NCBI RefSeq assembly: GCF_022919075.1
Contig: NZ_CP095078.1
Location: 3,348,001-3,412,000 of the forward strand
Length of the DNA: 64,000 bases
From: Nocardioides sp. W7
GTDB taxonomy: Bacteria; Actinomycetota; Actinomycetes; Propionibacteriales; Nocardioidaceae
Direction: 5' to 3'
Position numbers and translations under genes: made by a program. Positions within the stretch are counted from its first letter, which is position 1, and each line of letters begins with the position of its first letter. Shown in pieces: positions 8,443-17,576 of this stretch. Below the pieces are notes generated by a model. The model was not told the DNA's origin, did not search any database, and was given only the letters and a program-made list of their open reading frames with translations.

Positions 8443-9410
8443 GTCGTTCGAGAGCCGTCGGCCTGCTCGTCGGCTTCGGCGCCGACCGGCTCTGGGGCGA
8501 TCCGCGGCGGGGTCACCCGGTGGCGGTGTTCGGCACCTGGGCCGGCCGCGCGGAACGACGTTGGTACGCCGACTCCCGCGCCCGCGGGGTGCTCCACAGT
8601 GCAACGTTCGTCGGCGGGTCCGCGCTGCTCGGCCTGGGCGTCGAACGCCTCTCCCGCCGCCACCCGCTGCTCCACGCCGCTGCCACCGCGCTGGCCACCT
8701 GGACCGTGCTCGGCGGGCGCAGCCTCGAGCGCGAGGCGCTCGCCGTGCACGCGTTCCTCGCGACCGACGACCTGCCCGCCGCCCGGCACCGACTGACCTA
8801 CCTGGTCGGCCGCGACCCCTCGGACCTGACCGCGGACGAGGTCGCCCGCGCGGTGGTCGAGTCCGTCGCGGAGAACACCTCTGACGCCGTCACGGCGCCG
8901 CTGGTCTGGGGCGCCATCGCCGGGCTCCCCGGCCTGCTCGCGCACCGCGCTGCGAACACCCTCGACGCCATGGTCGGCCACCACAACGACCGCTACGAGC
9001 GCTTCGGCTGGGCCTCGGCCCGGCTCGACGATCTCCTCAACCTGCCGGGATCGCGGTACGCCGGCCTCTGCGTCCTCCTCGCCGAGCCCCTCCGGGCGGG
9101 CACCGCCTGGCTCGCCTGGCGGCGCGACGCCGCAGCCCACCCCAGCCCCAACGCCGGCGTCGTCGAGTCTGCCTTCGCCGGCGCGCTCGGCGTCACCCTC
9201 GGGGGAGTGAACCGGTACGGCGACCGCGTCGAGCTTCGGCCGACCATGGGGGAGGGGCGTCCGGTCCGGCCTGGTGACGTCCCCCGGAGCACGGTGCTCG
9301 CTCGCCGGACCGGATGGATCGCGGCTGCCGGAGCAGTCTCGTTCGCGGCGCTGTCCGTCCGGAGCGCTGGTCCTTGTCTCCACCACCGGTCGGGACGTTC
9401 GGGCTCGTAG
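8439..9410 (+). CDS. cobD: adenosylcobinamide-phosphate synthase
   Basis: CobD (CbiB) is a membrane enzyme that attaches (R)-1-amino-2-propanol O-2-phosphate to adenosylcobyric acid. The 323-residue protein shows GFGADRLWGDPRRGHPVAVFG near the N-terminus, VARAVVESVAENTSDAVTAP in the middle and ANTLDAMVGHHNDRYERFGW, all hallmark CobD/CbiB segments, with hydrophobic stretches between them. GTG at 8439 overlaps the stop of the fusion gene whose second half makes its substrate. It is the last gene of the riboswitch-1 operon. Confidence 0.94.
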   Translation: MSRSRAVGLLVGFGADRLWGDPRRGHPVAVFGTWAGRAERRWYADSRARGVLHSATFVGGSALLGLGVERLSRRHPLLHAAATALATWTVLGGRSLEREALAVHAFLATDDLPAARHRLTYLVGRDPSDLTADEVARAVVESVAENTSDAVTAPLVWGAIAGLPGLLAHRAANTLDAMVGHHNDRYERFGWASARLDDLLNLPGSRYAGLCVLLAEPLRAGTAWLAWRRDAAAHPSPNAGVVESAFAGALGVTLGGVNRYGDRVELRPTMGEGRPVRPGDVPRSTVLARRTGWIAAAGAVSFAALSVRSAGPCLHHRSGRSGS

Positions 9411-9529
9411 GCACTCAAGCGCTTCGATCAGCGTGCGGCTTTGCGCCCAGAATGGGCTAGCTCGAAGTGGACCACGCCGGGCTGTTTGTTCCGATCGGTT
9501 GGAGACCGCGCAATTCGGGGCTGAGCGGC

Positions 9530-10579
9530 TCACAGTTTGGGCAAGATGTCCTTGGCTGCGTCGACCACTTTGGCCAGTGCGGGCCGGTCGTCGCCGCCGC
9601 TGGCCCAGGCCGGGTCCTGCGGCAGTGGCCCCATCGGGTCCGAGTTCTCGGGCACCGTCCTTGGCGGGGCAAGCGCACGTCTGAAGGCTTCGTCGAGTCC
9701 CATGAGGCGGTGTCCCTGTGGCAGCAGGATCGTCTGGAAGTCGCCGTCGATGACGACCATGTCGTGATGGAGGCTCTCGACCAGCGCCTCGACCGTTGAG
9801 CGAGGTACGTCGGTGAGGCTGCCTACCAGGGCGCCGACAAGGGCTGTCGGCAGCAGCGGCACATTGACCTGCGGTCGCTTGAGACCGGCGTGTGAGCTGT
9901 AGGCCTCGAGTAGCGCGCTGTAGCGCACCTGGTCGGGTCCGCCCACGTCGAAATGGCGCGAGGGACCGGTGTACTCCAGCGCTCCGACCAGCGCCTCGAG
10001 CACGTCGACGACGGCGATCGGCTGCACCATGGAGTCCATCCACGACGGCACGGTGTGCACGGGCATCCGTTCGCTGACCTGGCGGATGATCTCGAAGGAG
10101 GTGGACCCGCTGCCCAGGAGTACCGCAGCGCGCAGCACGACGACGGTCGCGGGCACATCGCTGAGAATCTGTTCGACGTCGCGTCGAGACCGGATGTGCT
10201 CGGAGAGCTCGGACTCACCGACGTCGGGGACAAGCCCGGAGAGATACACAATCCGGTCGACAGCCTGGGCACGTACACCCGCCGCGAAGTTAGTCGCTGC
10301 CTTGCGGTCTGTCTCGGCAAAGTCGTCGCCGCCCATCCCGTGGATCAAGTAGTAGACCGCGCTCACGCCCTCGCAGGCGGCCGTGACCCGGTCCGGGTCG
10401 AGCGCGTCCATGACGACGGTCTCCACCCGGTCGCCCCACCACGGCTGTTCGCGATCCGGGTTGGTCGTGGTGGTGCGCACCTCATGGCCGCGCTCGAGCA
10501 ACAAGGGCACCAGTCGCCCGCCGACGTAACCGGTCGCGCCCGTGACCAAGATCTTCAACTCGTCCTCAGCTTTCCTCAT
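9530..10579 (-). CDS. NAD(P)-binding atypical SDR family protein
   Basis: This is an NmrA-like/atypical extended short-chain dehydrogenase of 349 residues. The N-terminus has KILVTGATGYVGGRLVPLLL, a TGxxGxxG dinucleotide-binding loop. VYYLIHGMGG and DRIVYLSGLVPD follow, and there is no classical YxxxK. Family members of this kind are annotated as NAD(P)H-binding epimerase-like proteins; substrate unknown. The start at 10579 has GGAG five bases upstream. It is convergent to cobD and stands alone. Confidence 0.75.
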   Translation of the reverse strand: MRKAEDELKILVTGATGYVGGRLVPLLLERGHEVRTTTTNPDREQPWWGDRVETVVMDALDPDRVTAACEGVSAVYYLIHGMGGDDFAETDRKAATNFAAGVRAQAVDRIVYLSGLVPDVGESELSEHIRSRRDVEQILSDVPATVVVLRAAVLLGSGSTSFEIIRQVSERMPVHTVPSWMDSMVQPIAVVDVLEALVGALEYTGPSRHFDVGGPDQVRYSALLEAYSSHAGLKRPQVNVPLLPTALVGALVGSLTDVPRSTVEALVESLHHDMVVIDGDFQTILLPQGHRLMGLDEAFRRALAPPRTVPENSDPMGPLPQDPAWASGGDDRPALAKVVDAAKDILPKL

Positions 10580-10693
10580 CTGCTCCGCACAATGTCACGG
10601 GAACGTCCTGCGTGCCGAGAGCTGAGTGACCGACTTTGCGCAGCGGAGCCGATCATTGTGGCGTTGCGGGGGTCTCGTCGCGTGTAGCCAGCC

Positions 10694-11374
10694 GTGAGCG
10701 GGTACCGATGGCACGTGAGCGCTCTCGATTCGGCGGCCCGCGCCGCCTCGTACACCGGTGGTCAGCTGCTCGGCGCCGCAACTCGGATGGATCGCCGCCC
10801 GGCCGGCTACCAAGCCCACTGCACCCCCGGGGCTCTGTCGTTCAGGGCACCCTGCACCGGGTCCGTTCCCAGGGTCTGACCGGCGCAGCCTGGCTGGACC
10901 ACGCAGGCGAGGACCTCGTGCTGGTCCGGCAGTCCCGAGCAATCGGACTACCGCCTCCCGTCCCGGACATCCATGGCCTTGCCATCCGGTGCCGACCGAA
11001 GGGGGCTGCCACGGTGACTTGTTGTTCGCTTCGACGGGGCTCGGACGGCTCACCCGCTTCACGCTCACCGCTGCCCGGTCGCCGTACCGGAGACCGATGA
11101 CCACGTTGCTGCCATATCGCACACCTGTCGGAGCGGTACTTCTCTCCGCGGTGTTTCGAGGCGAGAGCAGGGTCGAGCTGGCCTGGGCCACCCGCTCAGG
11201 CGGGTGGCATCCATTTGCCGACCTGTCGCTCCATACGGACCCGTCCGACATGCAGACATGCCCGTGTCATTCGACCCCGTCAGAAACGTACTGCCCGACC
11301 TCGAGCCCTACGACTGGGTCCGCCAGCTCAGAGAGCCCTCCTACGCGACCGCCCGGCAGTCCCGCCGGCCCTGA
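10694..11374 (+). pseudogene. frameshifted catalase-like heme-domain protein ('phosphodiesterase' annotation family)
   Basis: Three reading frames together spell one actinobacterial protein of about 215 residues. About 10694-10815 encodes SALDSAARAASYTGGQLLGA. About 10816-10995 encodes LHPRGSVVQGTLHR and GLPPPVPDIHGLAIRCR. About 11016-11237 encodes DLLFASTGLGRLTRFTL, TTLLPYRTPVGAVLL and LAWATRSGGWHPFADLSL. 11258-11374 encodes SFDPVRNVLPDLEPYDWVRQ and a stop. I recognise this order from small actinobacterial proteins with a catalase-related heme fold that databases often call phosphodiesterase. At least three frame changes are needed, so the gene is broken unless the assembly is wrong. Family name is from memory, hence moderate confidence. 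Confidence 0.6.
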
Positions 11375-11458
11375 ATGACTAGTCAGGCACCTCGGGTCAG
11401 AGGCACTGTCCTTCGACCCGGCTGACAAGGCTTCTCCACCTTAGACAGTCTGTCGTGC

Positions 11459-11920
11459 TCAGCGGCCGTCGTGGTGTCCACGGTTGTCGCGGTCCCGCTT
11501 CGCAAGGAGCACTCCGAGCGCGATCATGCCGAGGCCAAGCACGAGGTGGAGCCAGTTGTCAGCGTCGTTGAGTGGCACGAAGTTGGCCGCGCTCTCGTGG
11601 TCAATGAGCAGGCCGTAGATCCAGAGGACGAGGTAGATGGCCCCGCCACCGATCAAGTAGGCGCGTGCGCTGTCCCAAGTCCTGGCCATCGCAAGACCAG
11701 CGACACCGAAGAGCAGGTGGACGATGTTGTGGAGGATGGAGACTTCAAAGATGCCGAGCAGTTTCGCGTCTGACTCATGGCCCGCGAACTCCATCGTGGA
11801 GTAGTCGGTAGTGATGCCGGGGATAAAGCCCAAGATCCCGACCAAGAGGAACACAGCGCCTACCGCGCCGGCAGCGCGTTGCAGGCCAGACTTCTTCGTG
11901 TCCCGTGCATCGACGTCCAT
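11459..11920 (-). CDS. DUF4383 domain-containing membrane protein
   Basis: This is a small integral membrane protein of 153 residues with about four hydrophobic helices: GAVGAVFLLVGILGFIPGI, LHNIVHLLFGVAGLAMA, LIGGGAIYLVLWIYGLLI and WLHLVLGLGMIALGVLLA. The pattern with HNIVHLLFGVAG and NWLHLVLG is typical of DUF4383, a family of unknown function that is common in actinobacteria. ATG at 11920 is preferred because AGGAGAGG lies seven bases upstream; a start ten codons earlier lacks a ribosome-binding site. It lies just downstream of the IS110-family element. Confidence 0.8.
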   Translation of the reverse strand: MDVDARDTKKSGLQRAAGAVGAVFLLVGILGFIPGITTDYSTMEFAGHESDAKLLGIFEVSILHNIVHLLFGVAGLAMARTWDSARAYLIGGGAIYLVLWIYGLLIDHESAANFVPLNDADNWLHLVLGLGMIALGVLLAKRDRDNRGHHDGR

Positions 11921-12013
11921 GGCACAACCTCTCCTAGGTCCCGGAAGCACCGGGATGGTGTGCAGATCGGTACCCGTTATCGGGCTCCCTAGATATCCCA
12001 GGTGCCTAAGTCG

Positions 12014-13237
12014 TCAAGCGGCGAGGTTGGCGCGGTGCGACCAGGCGGTGGATTCGTCGTAGGCGGTGCGGTGGCGTAGGCATCCGTCGAGGATCCCGAC
12101 GAGTCGGTTCGCCAGGGTGCGGAGTGCTTGGTGATGGGTGGCGCCGCGGGCGCGGTGGTGGTCGTAGAACGCTCGGGCGCCGGGTGAGGCGTTGAGCGCG
12201 GCGAATGCTTGTTGGTGCACGGCGTCCGCGAGGCGCCTGTTGCGCGCGTACCTGGCGAGGACGACTCGTCGGGTTCCCGAGGTCTTGGTGATGGGACTGG
12301 TGCCGGCGTAGTTGCGACGGGCCTTGGCGTCGAGGAAGCGGTCCTTGTCGTCACCGAACTCGGCCAGCACCCGGGCGCCGAGGACCACCCCGAGTCCGGG
12401 TTGGCTGCTGATGATCTCAGCGTCCGGGTGCTGGCCAAAACAACGGCTGACCTCGGCTTCGAGGGCGGCAGCCTGGGCGACCACGCCGCTTAGGACCGCG
12501 ATCATTGATCGGACGCTGAGTCCGTAGGCCTCGGTCAAATGCCTGGGCAACTCGAGCTGGTCGGTTTGAAGCGCGGTCAGGATCTCCTCGGCGCGGGACT
12601 GCAAGTTGCGTTGCCGGCCCGTCTTCCGCATGACGCTGATGACCCTGGACCGCGTCAGTGATCTGCCGGTGTCGGGTGTAGGTGCGATGGCCAGCACGGC
12701 CAGCGCGTCACGTCCGGCCAGGTCGGTGCTGAACGCCTCCAGTGCGGCGGGGTAGAACTCGCGCAGCATCGATCGCAGCTGGTTGGTCTGTCGTTGCCGG
12801 GTCCAGATCATCGTCTGATGCGTGCGTGCCAGTGTCTTGACAGCCTCGACCAGCTCGCTGTCGCCGGTCACCACTCGATGGTGGCTGCGGTCGGCACGGA
12901 CGATCTCGGCCAGAACGTGCGCGTCGCCGGGATCGCTCTTGGCGCCGGAGGTGGTGTGCCGCTCGCGATAGCGCGCCACCTTCAACGGGTTCATCGCGTA
13001 GACGACGTACCCGGTTGCGACCAGTGCCTGGACCCATCCGCCGCGGTCGGTCTCGATGCCGACCAGGACCGACTCCGGTTCGGCGTGGTCGTCGAGATGA
13101 TCGCTGATCAGGGCGTGTAGTTGCGCCAGACCGGCGACTCCTTCGGGCAGTCTTCGTCGGGCGAGCACGCGCCCGTGCTCGTCTTGCAGTTCGACGTCGT
13201 GATGAGCCTCGGCCCAGTCGTCGCCCAAGAACAGCAC
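12014..13237 (-). CDS. IS110 family transposase (DEDD recombinase)
   Basis: The 407-residue transposase is full length. The N-terminal RuvC-like DEDD domain shows LFLGDDWAEAHHDVELQDE (first Asp), VLVGIETDRGGWVQALV (Glu) and SGAKSDPGDAHVLAEIVRAD (paired Asp). The C-terminal transposase_20 region has SSQPGLGVVLGARVLAEFGD and RRNYAGTSPITKTSGTRR, where the conserved serine used for strand exchange lies. GTG at 13237 has AAGGAG upstream. No frameshift is seen, so the enzyme may be active. Confidence 0.92.
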   Translation of the reverse strand: MLFLGDDWAEAHHDVELQDEHGRVLARRRLPEGVAGLAQLHALISDHLDDHAEPESVLVGIETDRGGWVQALVATGYVVYAMNPLKVARYRERHTTSGAKSDPGDAHVLAEIVRADRSHHRVVTGDSELVEAVKTLARTHQTMIWTRQRQTNQLRSMLREFYPAALEAFSTDLAGRDALAVLAIAPTPDTGRSLTRSRVISVMRKTGRQRNLQSRAEEILTALQTDQLELPRHLTEAYGLSVRSMIAVLSGVVAQAAALEAEVSRCFGQHPDAEIISSQPGLGVVLGARVLAEFGDDKDRFLDAKARRNYAGTSPITKTSGTRRVVLARYARNRRLADAVHQQAFAALNASPGARAFYDHHRARGATHHQALRTLANRLVGILDGCLRHRTAYDESTAWSHRANLAA

Positions 13238-13470
13238 CAGCTTCTCCTTCCGCCGTGAACAGATCGGTCTGGAGGAAGCTTGCAGCGAACTAATGGTTCA
13301 GTGCTCACCACCGCGGTGGGGCCACGGCATCCCAGCAGCCATCACGCCTCCTCGTTCACCGGCGGGGACACGATCTAGAGATGGACCTCGAAGGCCTGTA
13401 GCCGCGAGTGCTCACCCGCCGGTGGACTCAGACACCACTGTGGGCCGAAACCCTCGGTGATGCAGTCCCA
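13238..13470 (-). ncRNA. possible bridge RNA region of the IS110-family element
   Basis: This non-coding stretch lies directly upstream of the transposase, where IS110-group elements encode a structured guide (bridge) RNA. It contains a 12-base palindrome CCACCGCGGTGG at 13308-13319 and an imperfect direct repeat: GTGCTCACCACCGCGGTGG at 13301-13319 and GTGCTCACCCGCCGGTGG at 13408-13425. I infer the RNA from position and structure only; the loops were not matched to target or donor sequences. Confidence 0.3.
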
Positions 13471-13614
13471 TTAGTTGCCACACCTGCCCCGTGATTCCCA
13501 GGCACCCCAGGGCAACGCTGGGACGCAGACGCACGCACGTACCCGACCCGATGGCATCTGCCGCCGCATGAGTGCGTCTATTCGCCGCGATCGACGCGGG
13601 GAGATGCCGCGCCG

Positions 13615-14036
13615 CAGAACCGTCAGTCGCAGGCGCCTGTGGAATCGCAGCCTCTCGACCGGGGTGCCCCTGAGTAGGTGACCGGCCACGATCTCCGGGG
13701 CAGCGGTGGTGGAGACCCCGCTGTACCAGACGTCGTCGGGGCTGCACGGTGACCACGGGGGCCTGGTTGCAGGGGAACTGGCAGCCGGTGTGGGTGACGA
13801 GGACGTCGTCGCCCAGTCCGGAGCGCATCATCTCGTGGACCAGGCCTTCCAGGACTCCTCGGCCCTGCTGCGGTGCAACGCGGTCCGCGGCAGACGGACA
13901 CCGGGCGATGGTGGGCGGGTACGTGCTCCCAGGCCGGTGCGGTGAGACCCGGGCCGCCGCGGGTGACCGGGCGGGCGAGAGCGATCAGGGTCGGCCACTC
14001 CGTCGCGTCGGTGAGGTACGACGGCGCGGTGGCCAC
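13615..14036 (-). pseudogene. frameshifted thioredoxin-like [2Fe-2S] ferredoxin domain gene
   Basis: Read on the minus strand, one protein is spread over three frames. First comes VSVCRGPRCTAAG (near 13895), then after a frame change VLEGLVHEMMRSGLGDDVLV and THTGCQFPCNQAPVVTVQP, then after an extra C near 13733 DDVWYSGVSTTAAPEIVAG and HLLRGTPVERLRFHRRL. The C-X4-C and C-X3-C pairs with the VVxVxP strand and the WYSGV turn fit thioredoxin-like [2Fe-2S] ferredoxins, which also occur next to actinobacterial cobalamin genes. At least two frame changes make it a pseudogene. It lies between the IS element and riboswitch 2. Confidence 0.65.
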
Positions 14037-14119
14037 CTCGGGAGGACCGTCGCCGTAGGAGCGCGCCGGAGCGCCACCGGCTTCGCACGCACCACTTCGA
14101 GGCGCGACGTACCAGCCGG

Positions 14120-14262
14120 CGAGCCCCTGCCCGGCGGCCGCCGGACCGGGCGTAGGCTCCGCCTAGCGAATGCCATGGAAGCCGGTGTGAATCCGGCACA
14201 GTCGCGCTGCTGTGACACCGCCTCGGCGGTGAAGTCAGACCCAGGCACTCGTCCGAATCCCA
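14120..14262 (+). promoter_or_regulatory. cobalamin riboswitch 2
   Basis: The core GGAAGCCGGTGTGAATCCGG (from 14175) is followed by CACAGTCGCGCTGCTGTGA, and the B12 box GAAGTCAGACCCAGGCAC sits at 14231-14248. This is a textbook cobalamin riboswitch. It is about 35 bases upstream of the cbtB ATG, with GAGGAG (14285-14290) between them, so B12 should shut off the cobalt importer. Confidence 0.94.
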
Positions 14263-14295
14263 CCCAACCAGGGCGCATCACCCTGAGGAGTAGAA

Positions 14296-14514
14296 ATGTC
14301 GCAGATTGCTGCGGCGCCGATTGTCGGCGCCCCCGAACTTCCCACCGTCGACCTGCGCGAGCTCGCCCCCTGGGCGCTGTTCGTCGGCCTTCTCGGCCTG
14401 CTGGTGATCTTCTTCGTCAGCGCCGACCAGGGCGCGGTCTCGATCCCCGCCGGCACCGCCATCCACGAGTGGGTCCACGACGGTCGTCACCTGCTGGGCT
14501 ACCCCTGCCACTGA
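14296..14514 (+). CDS. cbtB: cobalt transporter subunit CbtB
   Basis: CbtB is the small partner of CbtA in a predicted cobalt uptake system found next to B12 riboswitches. The 72-residue protein has one membrane helix (WALFVGLLGLLVIFFVSA) and a C-terminal histidine-rich tail HEWVHDGRHLLGYPCH that is thought to bind metal. A good ribosome-binding site (GAGGAG) precedes the ATG. It is directly behind riboswitch 2 and 98 bases before cbtA. Confidence 0.93.
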   Translation: MSQIAAAPIVGAPELPTVDLRELAPWALFVGLLGLLVIFFVSADQGAVSIPAGTAIHEWVHDGRHLLGYPCH

Positions 14515-14612
14515 GCCAGGGGCTCCGAGCCCGCACCCGCCCCTGACCGGGCGATCCTCAGCCGTGCCGACCGCACGGCTCCTTTGACGACCACAGAAAC
14601 CGGATCCACATC

Positions 14613-15386
14613 GTGACTGCACGCAACTTCCTGGTCCGCGGCCTGCTCGCGGGCCTGATCGCCGGGCTCTTCGCCTTCCTCGTCGCCTTCACCGTCGGCG
14701 AGCCGCCCATCGACACCGCCATCGGGCTGGAGGAGTCGGCAGCGGCTGCCGAGCCGGTCGCCGCGGACGACCACCCCCACGACGACGGCGAGGCCGCCCA
14801 CTCCCACGGGGACGAGGAGGAGGGCGGCATCTCCCGGACCACGCAGAAGAGCTGGGGCCTCGCCACCGCGACCGTCGCCGTCGGCGTGGCCCTGGGCGGC
14901 ATCCTGTCCCTCCTCGCGGCCGCCGTCGCCGGCCGGATCGGCCGGCTCTCGCTGGTCGGCTCGACCGCGCTGGTCACCGCGCTGGGCTTCCTCGCCTACT
15001 CGCTGCTGCCGTTCCTGAAGTACCCCGCCGCGCCGCCCGCGGTGGGCAGCGGTGACACCATCGGCTCGCGCACCGGCTACTACTTCGCCTTCGCCCTGAT
15101 CTCCGTGGTCGCGATGGTCGCCGTGGTCGCCCTGGCCCGGCGGCTGGCGCCGCGACTGGGCGGGTACGCCGCCGTGGTCGCCGCCGCCGCGTCGTACGTC
15201 ATGGTGATGGTGGTCGCGGCCGTCGCGATGCCCACGGTCAACGAGATCGGGGACTTCCCGGCCGACGTGCTCTGGGAGTTCCGGATCTCGTCGCTGCTGA
15301 CCCTCGCCGCGCTCTGGGGCTCGCTCGGCGTCGCGCTCACGTGGCTGCTGAGCCGACTCGAGCTCAGCGAGCGCGCGACCGCCTGA
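14613..15386 (+). CDS. cbtA: cobalt transporter subunit CbtA
   Basis: CbtA is a polytopic membrane protein believed to carry cobalt with CbtB. The 257-residue protein starts with [21 protein letters not shown] and has about five membrane segments. A loop rich in His, Asp and Glu (around residues 50-70: [17 protein letters not shown]) may bind metal. The [12 protein letters not shown] motif after the third helix is typical of the family. GTG at 14613 is the only start that keeps the first helix complete. Its 3' end overlaps the convergent cobK by 23 bases. Confidence 0.92.
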   Translation: MTARNFLVRGLLAGLIAGLFAFLVAFTVGEPPIDTAIGLEESAAAAEPVAADDHPHDDGEAAHSHGDEEEGGISRTTQKSWGLATATVAVGVALGGILSLLAAAVAGRIGRLSLVGSTALVTALGFLAYSLLPFLKYPAAPPAVGSGDTIGSRTGYYFAFALISVVAMVAVVALARRLAPRLGGYAAVVAAAASYVMVMVVAAVAMPTVNEIGDFPADVLWEFRISSLLTLAALWGSLGVALTWLLSRLELSERATA

Positions 15387-16098
15387 GCACCCAGTCGAGG
15401 GCCGGGCCCACGGCGCTGACCACCAGCGCCCGTGGGTCCGGCTCGGGCCGGGAAACAACGACCACCGGGGCGCCGAGGACCGCGGCGGCCTGCAGCTTCG
15501 GCCAGGTGTAGGTCCCGCCGGAGTCCTTGGTCACCAGCACGTCGGTGCCGTGCTCGCGCATCACCGCGAGGTCACCGTCCAGCGTGTACGGCCCCCGGCT
15601 GGTGAGCAGCCGCCACGGTGCCGGCAGGTCCAGGTCGGGGGCGTCCACCACCCGAGCGAGCACCGGGAGGTCGCCGAGGTCGGGCACGAACCGGCTCAGC
15701 TCCTGGCGACCCACGGTCAGGAACGGGCGACCGCCGAGCTCGGCGGCGCGGACCGCGGCCTCGGCGTGGGTCGCCACGCGGTGCCAGGCCGGGTCCGGCT
15801 CCCAGCCGGGTCGCTCCAGCCGGAGCAGCGGGACCGAGTCCGCGACGCACGCCTCGACGGCGTTCGCGCTCATCCCGCGGGCGAAGGGGTGGGTCGCGTC
15901 GACGACCACGTCGTACGACGTCAGCGCCGTGCGCAGACCGGACACGCCGCCGAAGCCACCGATCCGGACCGGTCCGACCGGGAGCCGCGGCCGGGCCACC
16001 CGCCCTGCGAGCGAGGACGTCACGTCGATGCCGGCCTCGACCAGCAGCCGTGCCAGCTCGCGCGCCTCGGCGGTGCCACCGAGCAGCAACACCCTCAT
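15364..16098 (-). CDS. cobK: precorrin-6A reductase
   Basis: CobK reduces precorrin-6A to precorrin-6B with NADPH. The 244-residue protein begins with [19 protein letters not shown]. It shows [28 protein letters not shown], and [17 protein letters not shown] with [19 protein letters not shown], all conserved in CobK/CbiJ. Its ATG overlaps the cobQ stop (ATGA). It is the last gene of the riboswitch-3 operon cobN-cobF-cobQ-cobK. Confidence 0.94.
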   Translation of the reverse strand: MRVLLLGGTAEARELARLLVEAGIDVTSSLAGRVARPRLPVGPVRIGGFGGVSGLRTALTSYDVVVDATHPFARGMSANAVEACVADSVPLLRLERPGWEPDPAWHRVATHAEAAVRAAELGGRPFLTVGRQELSRFVPDLGDLPVLARVVDAPDLDLPAPWRLLTSRGPYTLDGDLAVMREHGTDVLVTKDSGGTYTWPKLQAAAVLGAPVVVVSRPEPDPRALVVSAVGPALDWVLRRSRAR

Positions 16099-17576
16099 CG
16101 GACACCGCCGACGTTCAGGACCGGCAGGTCGGGCGGAGCGCCCTCGCGGGCCAGCGCGAGCAGCGCCTCGACGTCGAGGTGCTCCTCGACCAGGTCGGCG
16201 AGGAGCTCCAGGCGCCGTTCACGTGCGGCCGGGAAGCTGACCCCGGAGGGTTCGATGCCGGCGACCTCGGCCAGGAACGCGGCTCGGAGGTCGTCGCCCT
16301 CGAGGCTGCCGTGCCACATGGTGCCGAAGACCCGGCCGGAGCGGGCACCGCCGAGGAACTCCTCGGCGCCGTCGGCTCGGACGACCCGGCCGTGGTGGAT
16401 CTCGTAGCCGGTCGCAGCCGCACCGAGCGCCTCGCCCGTCGGCAGGCGCAGCACCTTGTCGCCGGTGAAGGTGGTGGTGACCGGCAGCAGGTCCAGGCCC
16501 GCGGCCGAGGCGCCGGGGTCGCCCTCGACGCCGTCCGGGTCGGACACCGTGCTGCCGAGCATCTGGAAGCCGCCGCAGATCCCGAGCAGCGGCCGCCCCG
16601 ATCGCGCATGGGCGCGGAGGGCGGAGTCCAGTCCGCGCTCCCGCAGCCAGGCCAGGTCGGCGAGCGTGGCCCGGGTGCCGGGCAGCACCACCAGGTGTGC
16701 GTCGGCCAGGTCGCGGGGCTCGGAGGCGAAGACGACGTCGAGGGCGGGCTCCAGACCCAGCGCGTCGACGTCGGTGAAGTTGCTGATCCGAGGCAGCCGG
16801 ATGACCGCGACCCGGACCCGGGCGGTGTCGGTGCCCCTCCGCCCGTCGAGGTCGAGGGCGTCCTCGGAGTCCAGCCAGAGATCCGGGTGCCAGGGGAGCA
16901 CCCCGTGCACGGGGCGGCCGGTCAGTGCCGTCAGCTGCGCCAGCCCGGGTCGGAGCAGGTCGAGGTCGCCCCGGAACTTGTTGACGACGAACCCCGCGAC
17001 CAGCGCCTGGTCGGCGGGCTCCAGCAGCGCCAGGGTGCCGAACATGGCCGCGAAGAGTCCGCCCCGGTCGATGTCGCCGACCACCACGACCGGCAGGCCG
17101 GCATGCCGGGCCAGGCCCATGTTCACGTAGTCGCTGGTGCGCAGGTTGATCTCGGCCGGGCTCCCGGCGCCCTCGGCCACGACCACGTCGAAGCGGCCGG
17201 CCAGGTCGTCGTACGCCGCGTGGGCCGCGCGCGCGAGGTGACGGCGGCCCGTTGCGAAGTCGGTCGCCGACACCTCGCCGGCCGGGCGGCCCATCACCAC
17301 CACGTGGCTGCGTCGATCCGAGCCCGGCTTGAGCAGGACGGGGTTCATCGCGGGCTCCGGCGCCACCCGGGCGGCCCGGGCCTGCACCCACTGCGCGCGG
17401 CCGATCTCCGCGGTGCTGCCGTCCCGGTCGATGCAGACCATGGAGTTGTTCGACATGTTCTGCGCCTTGTACGGCGCCGCGGAGATTCCCCGGCGGGCGA
17501 AGGCGCGGCAGAGTCCGGTGGTGACGATCGACTTGCCGGCGTCCGAGGTGGTCCCGGCCACGAGCAGCCCGCTCAC
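16095..17576 (-). CDS. cobQ: cobyric acid synthase
   Basis: CobQ amidates the b, d, e and g carboxylates of adenosylcobyrinic acid a,c-diamide with glutamine and ATP. The 493-residue protein has the ATPase motif [20 protein letters not shown] at the N-terminus and [11 protein letters not shown] shortly after. A class I GATase domain follows, with the nucleophile Cys in [13 protein letters not shown] and the His region [13 protein letters not shown] at 17576 overlaps the cobF stop and puts the start right at the first strand, so the longer upstream frame is rejected. Confidence 0.94.
   Translation of the reverse strand: MSGLLVAGTTSDAGKSIVTTGLCRAFARRGISAAPYKAQNMSNNSMVCIDRDGSTAEIGRAQWVQARAARVAPEPAMNPVLLKPGSDRRSHVVVMGRPAGEVSATDFATGRRHLARAAHAAYDDLAGRFDVVVAEGAGSPAEINLRTSDYVNMGLARHAGLPVVVVGDIDRGGLFAAMFGTLALLEPADQALVAGFVVNKFRGDLDLLRPGLAQLTALTGRPVHGVLPWHPDLWLDSEDALDLDGRRGTDTARVRVAVIRLPRISNFTDVDALGLEPALDVVFASEPRDLADAHLVVLPGTRATLADLAWLRERGLDSALRAHARSGRPLLGICGGFQMLGSTVSDPDGVEGDPGASAAGLDLLPVTTTFTGDKVLRLPTGEALGAAATGYEIHHGRVVRADGAEEFLGGARSGRVFGTMWHGSLEGDDLRAAFLAEVAGIEPSGVSFPAARERRLELLADLVEEHLDVEALLALAREGAPPDLPVLNVGGVR

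Larger units (their letters stand above)
11985..13470 (-). mobile_element. IS110-family insertion sequence (approximate borders)
   Basis: A complete IS110-type transposase gene with a non-coding 5' flank of about 230 bases (13238-13470). It sits between the DUF4383 gene and the broken ferredoxin-like gene, inside the gap that splits the cobalamin genes. IS110 elements have no long terminal inverted repeats and make no clear target duplication, so the ends cannot be fixed by eye. The 5' flank is where IS110-group elements encode their bridge RNA. Confidence 0.65.

Noticed and set aside
10595-11251. 218-codon minus-strand frame in the catalase-like pseudogene region
   Set aside because: No domain and basic/serine-rich composition; the plus strand holds recognisable protein segments.
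14235-14300. TCCGAATCCCACC looks like the T-arm of a tRNA
   Set aside because: It belongs to the riboswitch 2 expression platform; no acceptor or anticodon arm can be formed around it. No other tRNA-like sequence was noticed.
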